Assembly: GCF_003544895.1 (NCBI RefSeq)
Contig: NZ_CP032125.1
Location: 2,742,001-2,806,000, forward strand
Source: Profundibacter amoris
GTDB lineage: Bacteria > Pseudomonadota > Alphaproteobacteria > Rhodobacterales > Rhodobacteraceae
Direction of reading: 5' to 3'
DNA length: 64,000 nt
Part shown: positions 19,492-27,762 of the stretch, in pieces
Position numbering within the stretch: position 1 is the first letter of the stretch
Layout of the letters: each line of letters opens with the position of its first letter
Translations under genes and position numbers: made by a program
The notes under the pieces: model-generated
Databases searched by the model: none
What the model saw: only the letters and a program-made list of their open reading frames with translations
Told to the model about the DNA's origin: nothing

Positions 19492-21378
19492 GTGACAAAA
19501 ACCCCCTCATCCGATCCCTATTCCTCGCGCACGCTGATGCGGCGCCTCTGGAACGGCTACCTGAAACACCACAAATGGTGGATGGCGCTGGCCATAGTGC
19601 TGATGGTGATCGAGGGCAGCACGCTGGCCATCCTGTCCTATATGCTGCAACCGATGTTCGACAATGTATTCGCAGCGGGCAACAAGCAGGCGGTCTGGTG
19701 GGTTGGCGGCATTATCTTCGGGCTGTTTCTGGTGCGGGCCATCACCCAGTTGGCGCAGAAAACCATCATGACCCGTATCGCGCAGAAAACATCAACCTCG
19801 ATGCAGGTGGACCTTTTGCGCCACCTGATGCGGCTGGATTCAGTTTTTTTCCAGAAAAACCCGCCCGGCGCGCTGATGGAACGGGTGCAGGGCGACACCA
19901 ACGCTGTGCAACAGGTCTGGGGCGTGATCATTTCAGGTGCGGGCCGCGACGCGATCTCGCTGATCTCGCTGCTGGGGCTGGCCCTGTCGATCGACTGGGT
20001 ATGGACGCTGGTCGCGGTAGTCGGTGCGCCCTTGCTGGTGGTGCCGGTCTATGTGCTGCAAAAATACATCCGCCGCAAAACCAGCCACATGCGCCAGCAG
20101 GCCTCGCTGCGCTCGACCCGTCTTGACGAGGTATTCCACGGTATCAACCCGATCAAACTGAACCTGCTCGAGGAATATCAGGCCAACCGCTTTTCCTCGA
20201 TCATCGACACGATCGTGTCCGCCGAAGTCAAAACCGCCGCCAGCCGCGCCATGATCCCGTCCCTGATCGACATCATCACCGGCCTCGGATTTTTCGGCGT
20301 GATGATCGTCGGCGGGCAGGACATCATCGAGGGCGAAAAAACCATCGGCCAGTTCATGAGCTTCTTTTCCGCCATGGCGCTGGCCTTCCAGCCGATGCGC
20401 CGGCTGGGCAGCATTTCGGGCATCTGGCAGGTCGCCGCCGCCAGTCTGGAACGGCTGTACCGGCTGTTCGACACCGAGCCGACCATAGTATCCCCCGCCA
20501 CCCCCGCCAAACCGGTCAAGGATACCGAACTGGTGATGCAGGACGTCACCTTTGCCTATGACGACACACCGGTTCTGAACGCCACCACCCTGACCGCCGA
20601 GGCCGGCAAAACCACCGCCCTTGTGGGCGCGTCGGGGGCGGGCAAAAGCACCATCTTCAACGTGCTGACCCGTCTGGTCGAACCGCAATCGGGCAAAACC
20701 ACCGTCGGCGGCACCCCGATCAACGAACTGGCCCTGAACGATTTGCGCGGCATGTTTTCCGTGGTCACGCAGGACGCGCTTCTGTTTGACGAAACCATCC
20801 GCGAAAACATCCTGCTGGGCCGCACCGATGTAAGCGACCACCAACTGCAAGACGCGCTTGACGCGGCCCATGTCACCGACTTCCTGGACAAACTGCCAAA
20901 CGGTCTGGACACCCCCGCCGGCCCACGCGGCTCCAACCTGTCCGGCGGCCAGCGCCAGCGCGTCGCCATTGCGCGGGCCATCCTGCGCGACACCCCGATC
21001 CTGCTGCTGGACGAAGCCACCTCGGCCCTTGACGCCCACTCCGAAGCGGTGGTGCAAAAGGCGCTGGAACGCCTGTCCAAAGGGCGCACCACACTGGTCA
21101 TCGCCCACCGCCTGTCCACCATCCAGAGCGCCGACAAAATCATCGTGATGGAAAAGGGCCGCGTGGTCGACCAAGGCACCCACGAGGAACTGCTGGCCGG
21201 CGGCGGCATCTATGCCGAGTTGCACCGCCTGCAATTCAAGGAAAACGCCCCGATTGGCGGGGCAAACCCGCTTGACCCGCCAGAGGGACCAGCGGGCAAC
21301 GGGGGCGGGCTGACGGTGAATGGCGGCGAGAAGACGGGGCTGTTTTCACGGTTTGCACGGCGGTTGTTCGGGCGGTAA
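19492..21378 (+). CDS. ABC exporter, fused permease-ATPase (MsbA-like)
   Basis: About 628 residues: an N-terminal six-helix ABC exporter domain, then an ATPase domain with Walker A G-A-S-G-A-G-K-S-T, Q-loop V-V-T-Q-D, signature L-S-G-G-Q-R-Q-R, Walker B I-L-L-L-D-E-A-T and the H-loop A-H-R-L-S. It should work as a homodimer, flipping lipids or exporting hydrophobic compounds. GTG 19492 follows AAGGCAACC at good spacing and is preferred to GTG 19462. The C-terminal ~45 residues are a Gly/Pro-rich tail ending in R-R-L-F-G-R, beyond the family core. Confidence 0.9.
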   Translation: MTKTPSSDPYSSRTLMRRLWNGYLKHHKWWMALAIVLMVIEGSTLAILSYMLQPMFDNVFAAGNKQAVWWVGGIIFGLFLVRAITQLAQKTIMTRIAQKTSTSMQVDLLRHLMRLDSVFFQKNPPGALMERVQGDTNAVQQVWGVIISGAGRDAISLISLLGLALSIDWVWTLVAVVGAPLLVVPVYVLQKYIRRKTSHMRQQASLRSTRLDEVFHGINPIKLNLLEEYQANRFSSIIDTIVSAEVKTAASRAMIPSLIDIITGLGFFGVMIVGGQDIIEGEKTIGQFMSFFSAMALAFQPMRRLGSISGIWQVAAASLERLYRLFDTEPTIVSPATPAKPVKDTELVMQDVTFAYDDTPVLNATTLTAEAGKTTALVGASGAGKSTIFNVLTRLVEPQSGKTTVGGTPINELALNDLRGMFSVVTQDALLFDETIRENILLGRTDVSDHQLQDALDAAHVTDFLDKLPNGLDTPAGPRGSNLSGGQRQRVAIARAILRDTPILLLDEATSALDAHSEAVVQKALERLSKGRTTLVIAHRLSTIQSADKIIVMEKGRVVDQGTHEELLAGGGIYAELHRLQFKENAPIGGANPLDPPEGPAGNGGGLTVNGGEKTGLFSRFARRLFGR

Positions 21379-21763
21379 TAAATCCCCCCCCCAAAAAAAT
21401 TTGCGCGATACTGTGCCGCCAACACGCAATAAAATGGCAGCGCCCGACCTGGTGGGCGCGTGGCACAACAGGTTCCTCTTGTCACAACGCCTGCGTAAAT
21501 CTTTTACCTTTCAAGTGATTGCACCATTGCAAAGCGCCCTCCATGGGGAGGTCGGGCGCTGTCATTTTATTGCAAAATGACGGGTGCAAGTGGACAGGGT
21601 GTGCCTTGCAGAAGCTGCTATAATACCTTTCAAGAAAACACGCCGGTATCTCGACAGCTTTGCGGCTACATACAAAACACGCGTAATGAAGATTATGTTA
21701 ATTATAATTCCATTCCATGGTTGGCAACAGGCCAGATTTTCCATAACCAACTCTAAGCATTAT
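21379..21763. other. Gene-free stretch between the ABC exporter and an AT-rich cassette
   Basis: 385 bases without a credible gene. It begins with a run of C and A residues just after the exporter stop, holds the inverted-repeat element at 21426-21581, and then turns AT-rich towards the cassette starting at 21764. No promoter pattern convinced me. Confidence 0.7.
21426..21581. repeat. 156-bp inverted-repeat element, copy A
   Basis: Outer arms 21426-21450 and 21549-21573 are 25-base complements with one G-T mismatch. Inside each arm there is a local stem, GCGCCC/GGGCGC; the right one encloses CCATGG. The right end carries a further stem, GTCATTTT with AAAATGAC (21561-21568, 21574-21581). Both arms look like intrinsic terminators facing outward. 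A second copy with the same plan but different paired bases is at 25612-25769. Confidence 0.85.
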
Positions 21764-22210
21764 TCAGCGAATAAACCGTATGGCGTCCTCATAAGGAATC
21801 CCTTTCCCCTGGATACGCGATTTCAAGTCGTGGATAAATTCAGTAATTGCACACTCATCATTCGGTGTTCTTTGGTATTTTCTCAATGCTGGCCCAAGAT
21901 AGTATAATAACAGCCCAATATCTTTTGGGGTGTCTGGTAGATGGTCCTTTATGGCCCTGATAAAAGCAGGGATCGACATAAAGGATAAAAAATCTTCGTA
22001 TCCCCTAGAAGATGCAAATGGAATGTTTTGCAAGTAAGCGTTAGCCAATATTAATTGCTCACGCTTTTTCCAACTTCTATGAGCGAGAACAATAGGATAT
22101 AATTTCCCACCATCAGATTCAGGTGGATATTTTTTAAGCACCCAAGCAGCGGCATCAGCAGAACTCAATGTCCTGATATACGCACATTCCTTTCTATATT
22201 TTTCAAGCAT
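21764..22210 (-). CDS. Hypothetical protein of AT-rich cassette 1
   Basis: 148 residues from ATG 22210 (a TTG two codons upstream is less likely). Predicted soluble and helical, with many Lys, Tyr and Ile residues; no motif recognised. Codon use is clearly AT-rich relative to flanking genes. It is the leftmost of a minus-strand series and its 3' end faces inverted-repeat copy A. Confidence 0.55.
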   Translation of the reverse strand: MLEKYRKECAYIRTLSSADAAAWVLKKYPPESDGGKLYPIVLAHRSWKKREQLILANAYLQNIPFASSRGYEDFLSFMSIPAFIRAIKDHLPDTPKDIGLLLYYLGPALRKYQRTPNDECAITEFIHDLKSRIQGKGIPYEDAIRFIR

Positions 22211-22293
22211 AATCAATTACCTGTGTAATTAACAAATGATTGTTGGGCGGCCCTGAAAACAGGATTGGGCGGTTTTTGAAATTCCTTCTATAT

Positions 22294-22479
22294 TCATTTT
22301 TTCTTACGCCTTTGCGGCTTTGAATTAGCGGCGACTTCGATATGTGTTGTCATTTGTTCATAAAGACCAAACAGGTGTTCAACGCGTTCACCATAGCAGA
22401 AGGGCCGATTTAAGCTCACCCTACCTCGGCAGAGATTAATATTTTTTGCAAGCGGGGAAATGAACTTGAACAGCTTCAT
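22294..22479 (-). CDS. Small basic hypothetical protein
   Basis: 61 residues, basic, ending in a Lys/Arg-rich tail (R-R-K-K-K). Its ATG overlaps the stop of the preceding frame as TAATG, the classic arrangement for translational coupling. No family recognised; being short and AT-rich, it could be spurious, but the coupling favours a real gene. Confidence 0.4.
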   Translation of the reverse strand: MKLFKFISPLAKNINLCRGRVSLNRPFCYGERVEHLFGLYEQMTTHIEVAANSKPQRRKKK

Positions 22480-23051
22480 TATTTCGGAAGTAGTTTCCTG
22501 ATTTTTTCAAGTTCATTTGCTATTTCATGCATACCCTTTTCTATAAAGCCGCCATTAAAGCCATCACGTCCTTCGAATATGTAAATGAGAGTTTCGCGAT
22601 CTAGCGAACTTGGATATGACGCCCAACTAATTTCAACGTTAAATTTTATGTCATAGACGTCTCTGGTCATGACGCCCTACCGAGAAAGCACACGGCCCGG
22701 TGGAAGGTATGATACGTCAACCAAAGTTTCCGTTTGATCCTCACCTGTTGTTCCATTGGCTTGTGGCAAAGGAGGCGTAATCTTTGCTTTGATATCGAAT
22801 GCCGCAGCATTGCCTGTATTTCTAACCACCAGATTTAATGCGGTTGGATCGGCTAAGCTTGATTCAATGCCACAGACTACAAATGGTCGAGAGGTCATTT
22901 TTGCAAGTTCTGAGGTTTCGACGGCAAGAACACGAGTAACGCGCCAAAGCGCGAGCGTTGCCAGTGCCGTTATAAATGCAGCGGCCAATTGGGCTACAGT
23001 TAGAATATTTTCCCCCACCCTGATCCATGTAATAAAGGTTTCAAACCACAC
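22479..23051 (-). pseudogene. Membrane-anchored protein gene split by an in-frame TAG
   Basis: One frame of about 190 codons is interrupted by a single TAG at 22679-22677. The first 124 codons encode an N-terminal membrane helix (L-A-A-A-F-I-T-A-L-A-T-L-A-L-W) and a beta-rich domain (L-N-L-V-V-R-N-T-G-N-A-A-A-F-D-I) ending Y-L-P-P-G-R. After TAG, two sense codons and an ATG, the same frame continues for 63 codons (D-V-Y-D-I-K-F...I-S-W). Such an N-terminal anchor plus N-T-G-N-A-A domain normally continues past this point, so a nonsense mutation (or sequencing error) is likelier than two genes. AT-rich, part of cassette 1. Confidence 0.6.
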
Positions 23052-23255
23052 TAATTAATTCCTCTTAATAAAATGTTGAGACAATTGTAATGTAACGCAT
23101 AATCGCAGCAATGTAAGGGCTCACCTAACCGCGAAGGTCTACCTTCCGTCATGAATGCCGGAAACACTTTAGGTTCACTAGTCATATTCATTTGCACACG
23201 AAGCGAATGCGGGAAAAGTCTGCATAGCTGCCTGTCGCGCACTTCTTCAGGCACC

Positions 23256-24074
23256 TCAAATCACCCCCTCCCACCCCGCCGGATCCAGCCGAAACAACTC
23301 CACCAACTGCCCGTAAACCTCCGGCTCGGCCTGTTTCAGCGCCTGTGGCTTCTCGAAAAACACCTCGACCGATACCGCGAAAAACTCCTGATGGCCCTCG
23401 GCCCCGTAGGGATCAATCACCGTGTGATGCCCCCGCTCGACAGCCCGCACATGGCGCTCGTACGCCTCAATAAACACCCGCGCCCATTCGGCAAAGCTCT
23501 GGCCCTTGTTCATCAGGGGCGCGCCGTCGGTATGGCCGGACAGGTTGTCGATCTGGTGGGCGAATTCATGCAGCACCACGTTGTGCCCATCCCTGTCATT
23601 CAACGCCCCCTGCTCGCTATCGGCCCATGACAGCACCACCGGCCCCCGCAGCCAGCTTTCCCCCGTGCGCACGATTTCGCGTTCGGTCACCACATAGCCG
23701 CTGTGCTGTTTCTGAAGCGATTTGAAGGCGCCGGGATAGATCAGGATCGTGCGCAGGTTTTTGTACCACTGGTCGATATTCACCACCAACAGGCAGGCCT
23801 GCGCGGCAATCGACAGCTCCATCTCCTCGCTCACCTCCAGCCCGCCGCGCCCGACGAATTGAACCTGATTCAGGAACAGGTTGATCTTGCCCTCCAGCGG
23901 CCCGTGGAATTGGGCCGGCAACCGCCGGACCAGCGGCACTTCCTCCAGCACAATAGCGCGCTGACGCTCGGTCAGCGGCGTGGCCAGCAGTTTTTTGCGC
24001 GCCTGCCGTCTGGACCAATGCCGCACCCCGAGGGCGGCGATGACAAGAAGGATCAGATAGACAAAGATCGGCAT
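23256..24074 (-). CDS. mtfA: MtfA-family (M90) zinc peptidase
   Basis: 272 residues. An N-terminal membrane helix precedes a zincin-like domain with H-E-F-A-H-Q-I-D (HExxH near residue 168) and the downstream E-F-F-A-V-S-V-E-V-F-F-E third-ligand helix. In E. coli, MtfA binds the repressor Mlc and has aminopeptidase activity, linking it to glucose PTS control; here only the family is certain. The N-terminal anchor is common in alphaproteobacterial members. Followed on the same strand by no close partner. Confidence 0.88.
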   Translation of the reverse strand: MPIFVYLILLVIAALGVRHWSRRQARKKLLATPLTERQRAIVLEEVPLVRRLPAQFHGPLEGKINLFLNQVQFVGRGGLEVSEEMELSIAAQACLLVVNIDQWYKNLRTILIYPGAFKSLQKQHSGYVVTEREIVRTGESWLRGPVVLSWADSEQGALNDRDGHNVVLHEFAHQIDNLSGHTDGAPLMNKGQSFAEWARVFIEAYERHVRAVERGHHTVIDPYGAEGHQEFFAVSVEVFFEKPQALKQAEPEVYGQLVELFRLDPAGWEGVI

Positions 24075-24124
24075 AGGGGTTTGTTACACTCTGCCGACGG
24101 GAAATGGTATCGGGAAATACCCCC

Positions 24125-24799
24125 TCAATACCCCCGCCCCAACCGCGCCGGATCACCCCCCGCCAGATACCGCAGCAGCCGCCACAGGTTGCGCGCCCCC
24201 TGCCGCAGCCATCCGGCCTGCCGGTATCGTGCCGCACTGGTGCGGGCCATAACCGGCAACATGCGCAACCGCCCCCGCAAGGCGCGCGCCATCGCCACGT
24301 CCTCCATCAGCGGCATATCCGCATAGCCCCCCACCGCGTCGTATAACCCGCGCGAGATCAGCAAGCTCTGATCGCCATAGGGCAACCCGAACAGACGCGC
24401 CCGCAGATTGGCCCAGCCCGCCACCCAGCGCGGCGCAAACCCCTGCGCGTCAAACGCCAGCCGGAAATACCCCGCCCCCTGCCCGCCACGGATATGCGCC
24501 TGCACAACCGACGCCCAGCCCGCCGACAACTCCGTATCCGCATGCAAAAACAGCAACCACTCGCCCCGCGCCACATCAGCCCCGCGCCGCAACTGCCCGC
24601 CACGCCCCGCCGCCCCGCGCACCACCTCGGCCCCCGCCGCCTCGGCCAGCGCGCAGGTCGCATCGGTTGAGCCGCCATCCGACACCACCAGCTCGCGGAT
24701 CAACCCGCATTCCAGCCCCTCGACCAAAGCCCGCAAGGTCACCGGCAGCCCCGCTTCGGCGTCCAGCGTCGGTATGATTATGCTTAACGGTGCGCGCAT
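24125..24799 (-). CDS. Family 2 glycosyltransferase (TIGR04283-like)
   Basis: 224 residues of GT-A fold: S-I-I-I-P-T-L-D-A-E start, V-S-D-G-G-S-T-D nucleotide-binding segment, the F-L-H-A-D-T metal-binding motif, then G-D-Q-S-L-L-I-S-R and M-E-D-V-A-M-A-R. This set matches the group often labelled arsenosugar/TIGR04283 glycosyltransferases. ATG 24799 starts the family's usual N-terminus with GAGGG five bases upstream; the longer reading to 24955 has no homology. No arsenic gene is nearby, so the arsenosugar role is unproven. Confidence 0.85.
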   Translation of the reverse strand: MRAPLSIIIPTLDAEAGLPVTLRALVEGLECGLIRELVVSDGGSTDATCALAEAAGAEVVRGAAGRGGQLRRGADVARGEWLLFLHADTELSAGWASVVQAHIRGGQGAGYFRLAFDAQGFAPRWVAGWANLRARLFGLPYGDQSLLISRGLYDAVGGYADMPLMEDVAMARALRGRLRMLPVMARTSAARYRQAGWLRQGARNLWRLLRYLAGGDPARLGRGY

Positions 24800-24869
24800 C
24801 CATGCCCTCTGGTTCCCGTCCCCCATCCCCCCTATATTACGTCCGAACGCATATGGGGAGCCGCAAAAT

Positions 24870-25604
24870 ATGAAACGCCAGCTATTCGACATCACCGGAA
24901 CAGACCGCACCACCTTTCTGCAAGGGCTGATCACCAACGATGTGGGCAAGGCCAAAGACGGCCTGCTCTACACCGCCCTGCTGACCCCGCAGGGCAAATT
25001 CCTGTCCGATTTTTTCCTGCTGGACCTTGGCGACCACCTGCTTCTGGACGCCCCGGACCTGACCGCCCCCGACCTGATCCGCCGCCTGACCATGTTCAAA
25101 CTGCGCGCCGATGTGCAGATCACCCCCTCTGATACCCGCGTCAGACGCGGCACCGGTTTGATGCCCGAAGGCGCATGGGCCGACCCGCGGCACGAGGCGC
25201 TCGGCTGGCGGCTCTACGGCACCGAAAGCGGCAGTGACGCCACCGACTGGGACGCCATCCGCGTTCCCCATTGCATCCCCGAAACAGGGGTCGAGCTGAT
25301 CCCGAATGAAACCTACATCCTCGAGGCCGGATTCGAGCGGCTGAGCGGAGTCGATTTCAAAAAGGGCTGCTATGTCGGACAGGAAATCATCGCCCGTATG
25401 AAGCATAAAACCACGCTGAAAAAGGGCTATGTGACGGTGGCGATTGACGGCGCGGCCCCCGTTGGCACCCCGATCACATCAGACGGCAAACCCGCCGGAA
25501 CCCTGTTCACGCAGGCAGGGGGGCAGGCCATCGCCTATCTGCGGTTTGATCGCGCCAAGGGGGCGTTGGTGGCGGGGGAGGCCACAATCACCGCCTCAAC
25601 ATAA
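24870..25604 (+). CDS. ygfZ: YgfZ/GcvT-domain folate-binding protein
   Basis: 244 residues, the short alphaproteobacterial form of YgfZ. It shows F-L-Q-G-L-I-T-N-D-V near the start and the diagnostic K-G-C-Y-V-G-Q-E motif near residue 170. YgfZ proteins bind folate and help maintain or repair certain Fe-S enzymes. GGGGAG precedes ATG 24870. The gene is divergent from the glycosyltransferase, with 70 bases between starts. Inverted-repeat copy B begins 8 bases after its stop. Confidence 0.92.
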   Translation: MKRQLFDITGTDRTTFLQGLITNDVGKAKDGLLYTALLTPQGKFLSDFFLLDLGDHLLLDAPDLTAPDLIRRLTMFKLRADVQITPSDTRVRRGTGLMPEGAWADPRHEALGWRLYGTESGSDATDWDAIRVPHCIPETGVELIPNETYILEAGFERLSGVDFKKGCYVGQEIIARMKHKTTLKKGYVTVAIDGAAPVGTPITSDGKPAGTLFTQAGGQAIAYLRFDRAKGALVAGEATITAST

Positions 25605-25611
25605 TGCAACC

Positions 25612-25769
25612 CATTTTGCAAAAATGCCAGCCCCCGACCGGGTGGGGGCCTGCGCCATCGGTTTGCATAAATTCGACGCCATCATTCACCGATGAGCCAG
25701 CAAACAGACGCAACGCCGCAAAAGCCCCCGCCATGGGGCGGTCGGGGGCTGTCATTTTTGCAAAATGAC
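25612..25769. repeat. 158-bp inverted-repeat element, copy B
   Basis: Outer arms 25612-25640 and 25739-25767 are 29-base complements with one mismatch, at the same relative position as in copy A. The arms contain CCCCC/GGGGG stems where copy A has GCGCCC/GGGCGC, and the right arm again encloses CCATGG and ends in GTCATTTT/AAAATGAC. The interior has two interleaved 6-bp pairs, CATCGG/CCGATG and GTTTGC/GCAAAC, a pseudoknot-like order. Confidence 0.85.
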
Positions 25770-25797
25770 GGGGGGGGGATGGGAGAAATGCTTACCT

Positions 25798-27102
25798 CTA
25801 GCCCTCATCCCGCCGAAAATGATCAGCCTTATCCAGAAGCAACAACCTTCTTTTCAATGCATTTTGTTCAGCATCTCTCGCGCCTTTTGAATCTGGTAAG
25901 TCAAGGAATTCCCAAAAATCTTTTAGTGACCGAAATTTGAACCCGTTCAGAATATAAAGTTCCATATAGTGGACAATGAACTGAAGCATTTGAAATGCTA
26001 ACAATTCATCATCGTTCGCATTTATTGCATGCCCATGGGAAATAAGGTTTCGACGATGTGCAAGGTGCTTCCCTATGATCCGGGGTTCAATATTGTTTCC
26101 AAAGGCGTTTGAAGCCCGATATAATTTTTTCGCAATAGTCTGAGAGCGATCTCCAGTTATATTTTCAAACAGCCTCCAGCCTTCGAGGAATGTTTCCTCG
26201 AGATTAGGATTTGAAAACGCTTTATAATACCGCGCCAGTGCGGACTTACATTGATTTCGCCATGGGGATCTAGCAACACCTCTGGAGAGCTTGTCATAGC
26301 GCCGTTCCCAAGCCTGCACCTTCCTAGAATCCAGCTTATGCTTTGGGCCACCGACCCAATTCTCATGCCAAAACCCGTCATGCGTTAATGCACCATTTGC
26401 AAAATGTGTTGTCGTATGAGGGCCTATTAAAACTTCCGAAACAGGCAAATTACCTGCGGTTCTGAACGATATACGCCTATATTTTCCCCTGTCTTTCGCT
26501 AGATTTACCAATCCTAATATTTCATAAACCGCCTCTGACGCCCGCTCATTTGCGTCGAAGGGACTATTGGCTTTTACATGCGTGATACAAATTGAACATT
26601 TCTCCAAATCAACAAGATTAGATTTAGTAAATAATACTTCATAGCCTTGTTTTGCCTTCTGTAGTCCTCGTTCACTAATGATTTTCTTATAAGGTTTGGA
26701 TTTCTTAGAAGGTGTGAAATTAACGGTTACGTCACCTATCCTCTTTTGCCCGAAAAGGAATTCAGGCTTGTTCCATATTGGGAATACGACTTTATAAGGT
26801 TTAATTTCTATATTCTGAAATTTATTTCGCAGTTGGTAAGCAATTTTTCTAAAATCTGCCTCGGAAAAGTTAGCCTTAAGATTGGGCGATAAGAGAACCT
26901 CTTTGATAATTTTAATTCTCAGTGTGTCTGTTCTAACTTCGAATTTTGATGCTGAGACTAAAAAAGACACCCAAGTCTCAAGGCCGCCAAAACCGCCGGT
27001 AAACGATACTTTCCCCTCAGGCGAGAGGGTTCTCATCTCTTTCAGTTTATTAAATAATAATTCAATTTCTTCCCCACTGAACTCGTCTTTCCAAAACTTC
27101 AT
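25798..27102 (-). CDS. HEPN-like hypothetical protein in AT-rich cassette 2
   Basis: 434 residues, Lys/Asn/Phe-rich, with AT-rich codons unlike the flanking genes. The N-terminal ~200 residues look like a beta-rich sensor domain. The C-terminal ~150 are helical and carry R-R-N-L-I-S-H-G-H near residue 350, matching the R-x4-6-H motif of HEPN ribonucleases (the ApeA-type arrangement), followed by L-Q-F-I-V-H-Y-M-E-L-Y-I-L-N as the last helix. HEPN proteins of this layout often act in phage defence or toxin-antitoxin systems. A Phd/YefM antitoxin gene lies 117 bases upstream on the same strand. The HEPN call is from motif reading only. Confidence 0.6.
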   Translation of the reverse strand: MKFWKDEFSGEEIELLFNKLKEMRTLSPEGKVSFTGGFGGLETWVSFLVSASKFEVRTDTLRIKIIKEVLLSPNLKANFSEADFRKIAYQLRNKFQNIEIKPYKVVFPIWNKPEFLFGQKRIGDVTVNFTPSKKSKPYKKIISERGLQKAKQGYEVLFTKSNLVDLEKCSICITHVKANSPFDANERASEAVYEILGLVNLAKDRGKYRRISFRTAGNLPVSEVLIGPHTTTHFANGALTHDGFWHENWVGGPKHKLDSRKVQAWERRYDKLSRGVARSPWRNQCKSALARYYKAFSNPNLEETFLEGWRLFENITGDRSQTIAKKLYRASNAFGNNIEPRIIGKHLAHRRNLISHGHAINANDDELLAFQMLQFIVHYMELYILNGFKFRSLKDFWEFLDLPDSKGARDAEQNALKRRLLLLDKADHFRRDEG

Positions 27103-27219
27103 AGTGTGTAACCCACCTAAATTCAGATCTCCCCTTATTGTGAGCTTACCAGATATGATTCAACTTTGGCGATACCAAAGCTGGTTGCAGAAAAATTGAA
27201 ACAGCTAGCGGGGAACCCC

Positions 27220-27471
27220 TCACCGCCGCACCATCCCCGGCTCGCCCCTCTTGGCCCGCTCCCAGGCGTCCGCCCGCATCAGATATTCCAGTTCCTTCTG
27301 CCGCACCGATTTGCGGTCGAACTCTTCCAGACGGTCCAGATCGCGGACCGATACCAGCGCCGCCACCTCGGTTTTGTGGCGGTAGATCAGGAACCGTTTG
27401 CCGCCAAACCTGACCTGTGACAAATGCTGCCCCAGCGTCTTGCGCAATTCTGTGTTTGTGACAAATTCCAT
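27220..27471 (-). CDS. Phd/YefM-type antitoxin without an obvious cognate toxin
   Basis: 83 residues with the Phd/YefM N-terminal DNA-binding fold: T-N-T-E-L-R-K-T-L-G-Q-H-L-S-Q-V, then R-F-L-I-Y-R-H-K-T-E-V-A-A-L-V-S-V-R-D-L, and a charged C-terminal tail that normally wraps the toxin. ATG 27471 is chosen; the longer reading begins inside a palindrome. Base composition matches the chromosome, not the AT-rich gene after it. No RelE, Doc or YoeB toxin is adjacent. Confidence 0.82.
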   Translation of the reverse strand: MEFVTNTELRKTLGQHLSQVRFGGKRFLIYRHKTEVAALVSVRDLDRLEEFDRKSVRQKELEYLMRADAWERAKRGEPGMVRR

Positions 27472-27493
27472 AGGCGCACCCCCGTGTTCTAAA

Positions 27494-27601
27494 GCATGTC
27501 GCACCAAATTGAATTCACCAACCGGACCGAACGCATTCGCTATTGCGAACGCTGCCTCGGTCCGGTCGGTGAATGCTTGAACCCGGTCAGGCGCGACACG
27601 C
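27494..27601. repeat. Nested palindrome: split copy of the 46041 repeat with an inner 62-bp inverted repeat
   Basis: The left end (27494-27517) is the left half of the palindrome found intact at 46041-46080, and the right end (27591-27601, GCGCGACACGC) corresponds to its right terminus. Between them lies an inverted repeat with 18-base arms, 27513-27530 and 27557-27574, one mismatch. The result is a palindrome inside a palindrome, just upstream of the antitoxin start. Confidence 0.75.
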
Positions 27602-27740
27602 TATACCCCTGACGATCCGAAAACGGAATCGTACATTTCAACGGGGAAAATGTACCCTTTGTGCGATTTACCGATCGTTACTGCCCCGTCCGCAAAACGG
27701 GGCCGGAATGTTGCATTTTTTATTTCGGCCGCAGCGCCCC

Positions 27741-27762
27741 GTAGGGCGGGGTTCACCCCGCC
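27741..27762. repeat. GTAG-type REP-like hairpin
   Basis: GTAG followed by GGCGGGG-TTCA-CCCCGCC, a 7-bp stem with a 4-base loop. A 5' GTAG before a small G+C-rich hairpin is the hallmark of REP elements moved by REP-associated tyrosine transposases. Only one copy is seen in this window. Confidence 0.5.

Noticed and set aside
19933-21234. 433-codon open frame on the minus strand across the ABC exporter
   Set aside because: It is antisense to a well-supported ABC transporter, has low-complexity Gly/Asp/Gln composition and no ribosome site; long antisense frames are common in G+C-rich genes.
25612-25797. Copy B as an integron attC site, given a gene 3' end beside it
   Set aside because: No GTTRRRY/RYYYAAC core sites are present at the ends and no integron integrase is nearby.
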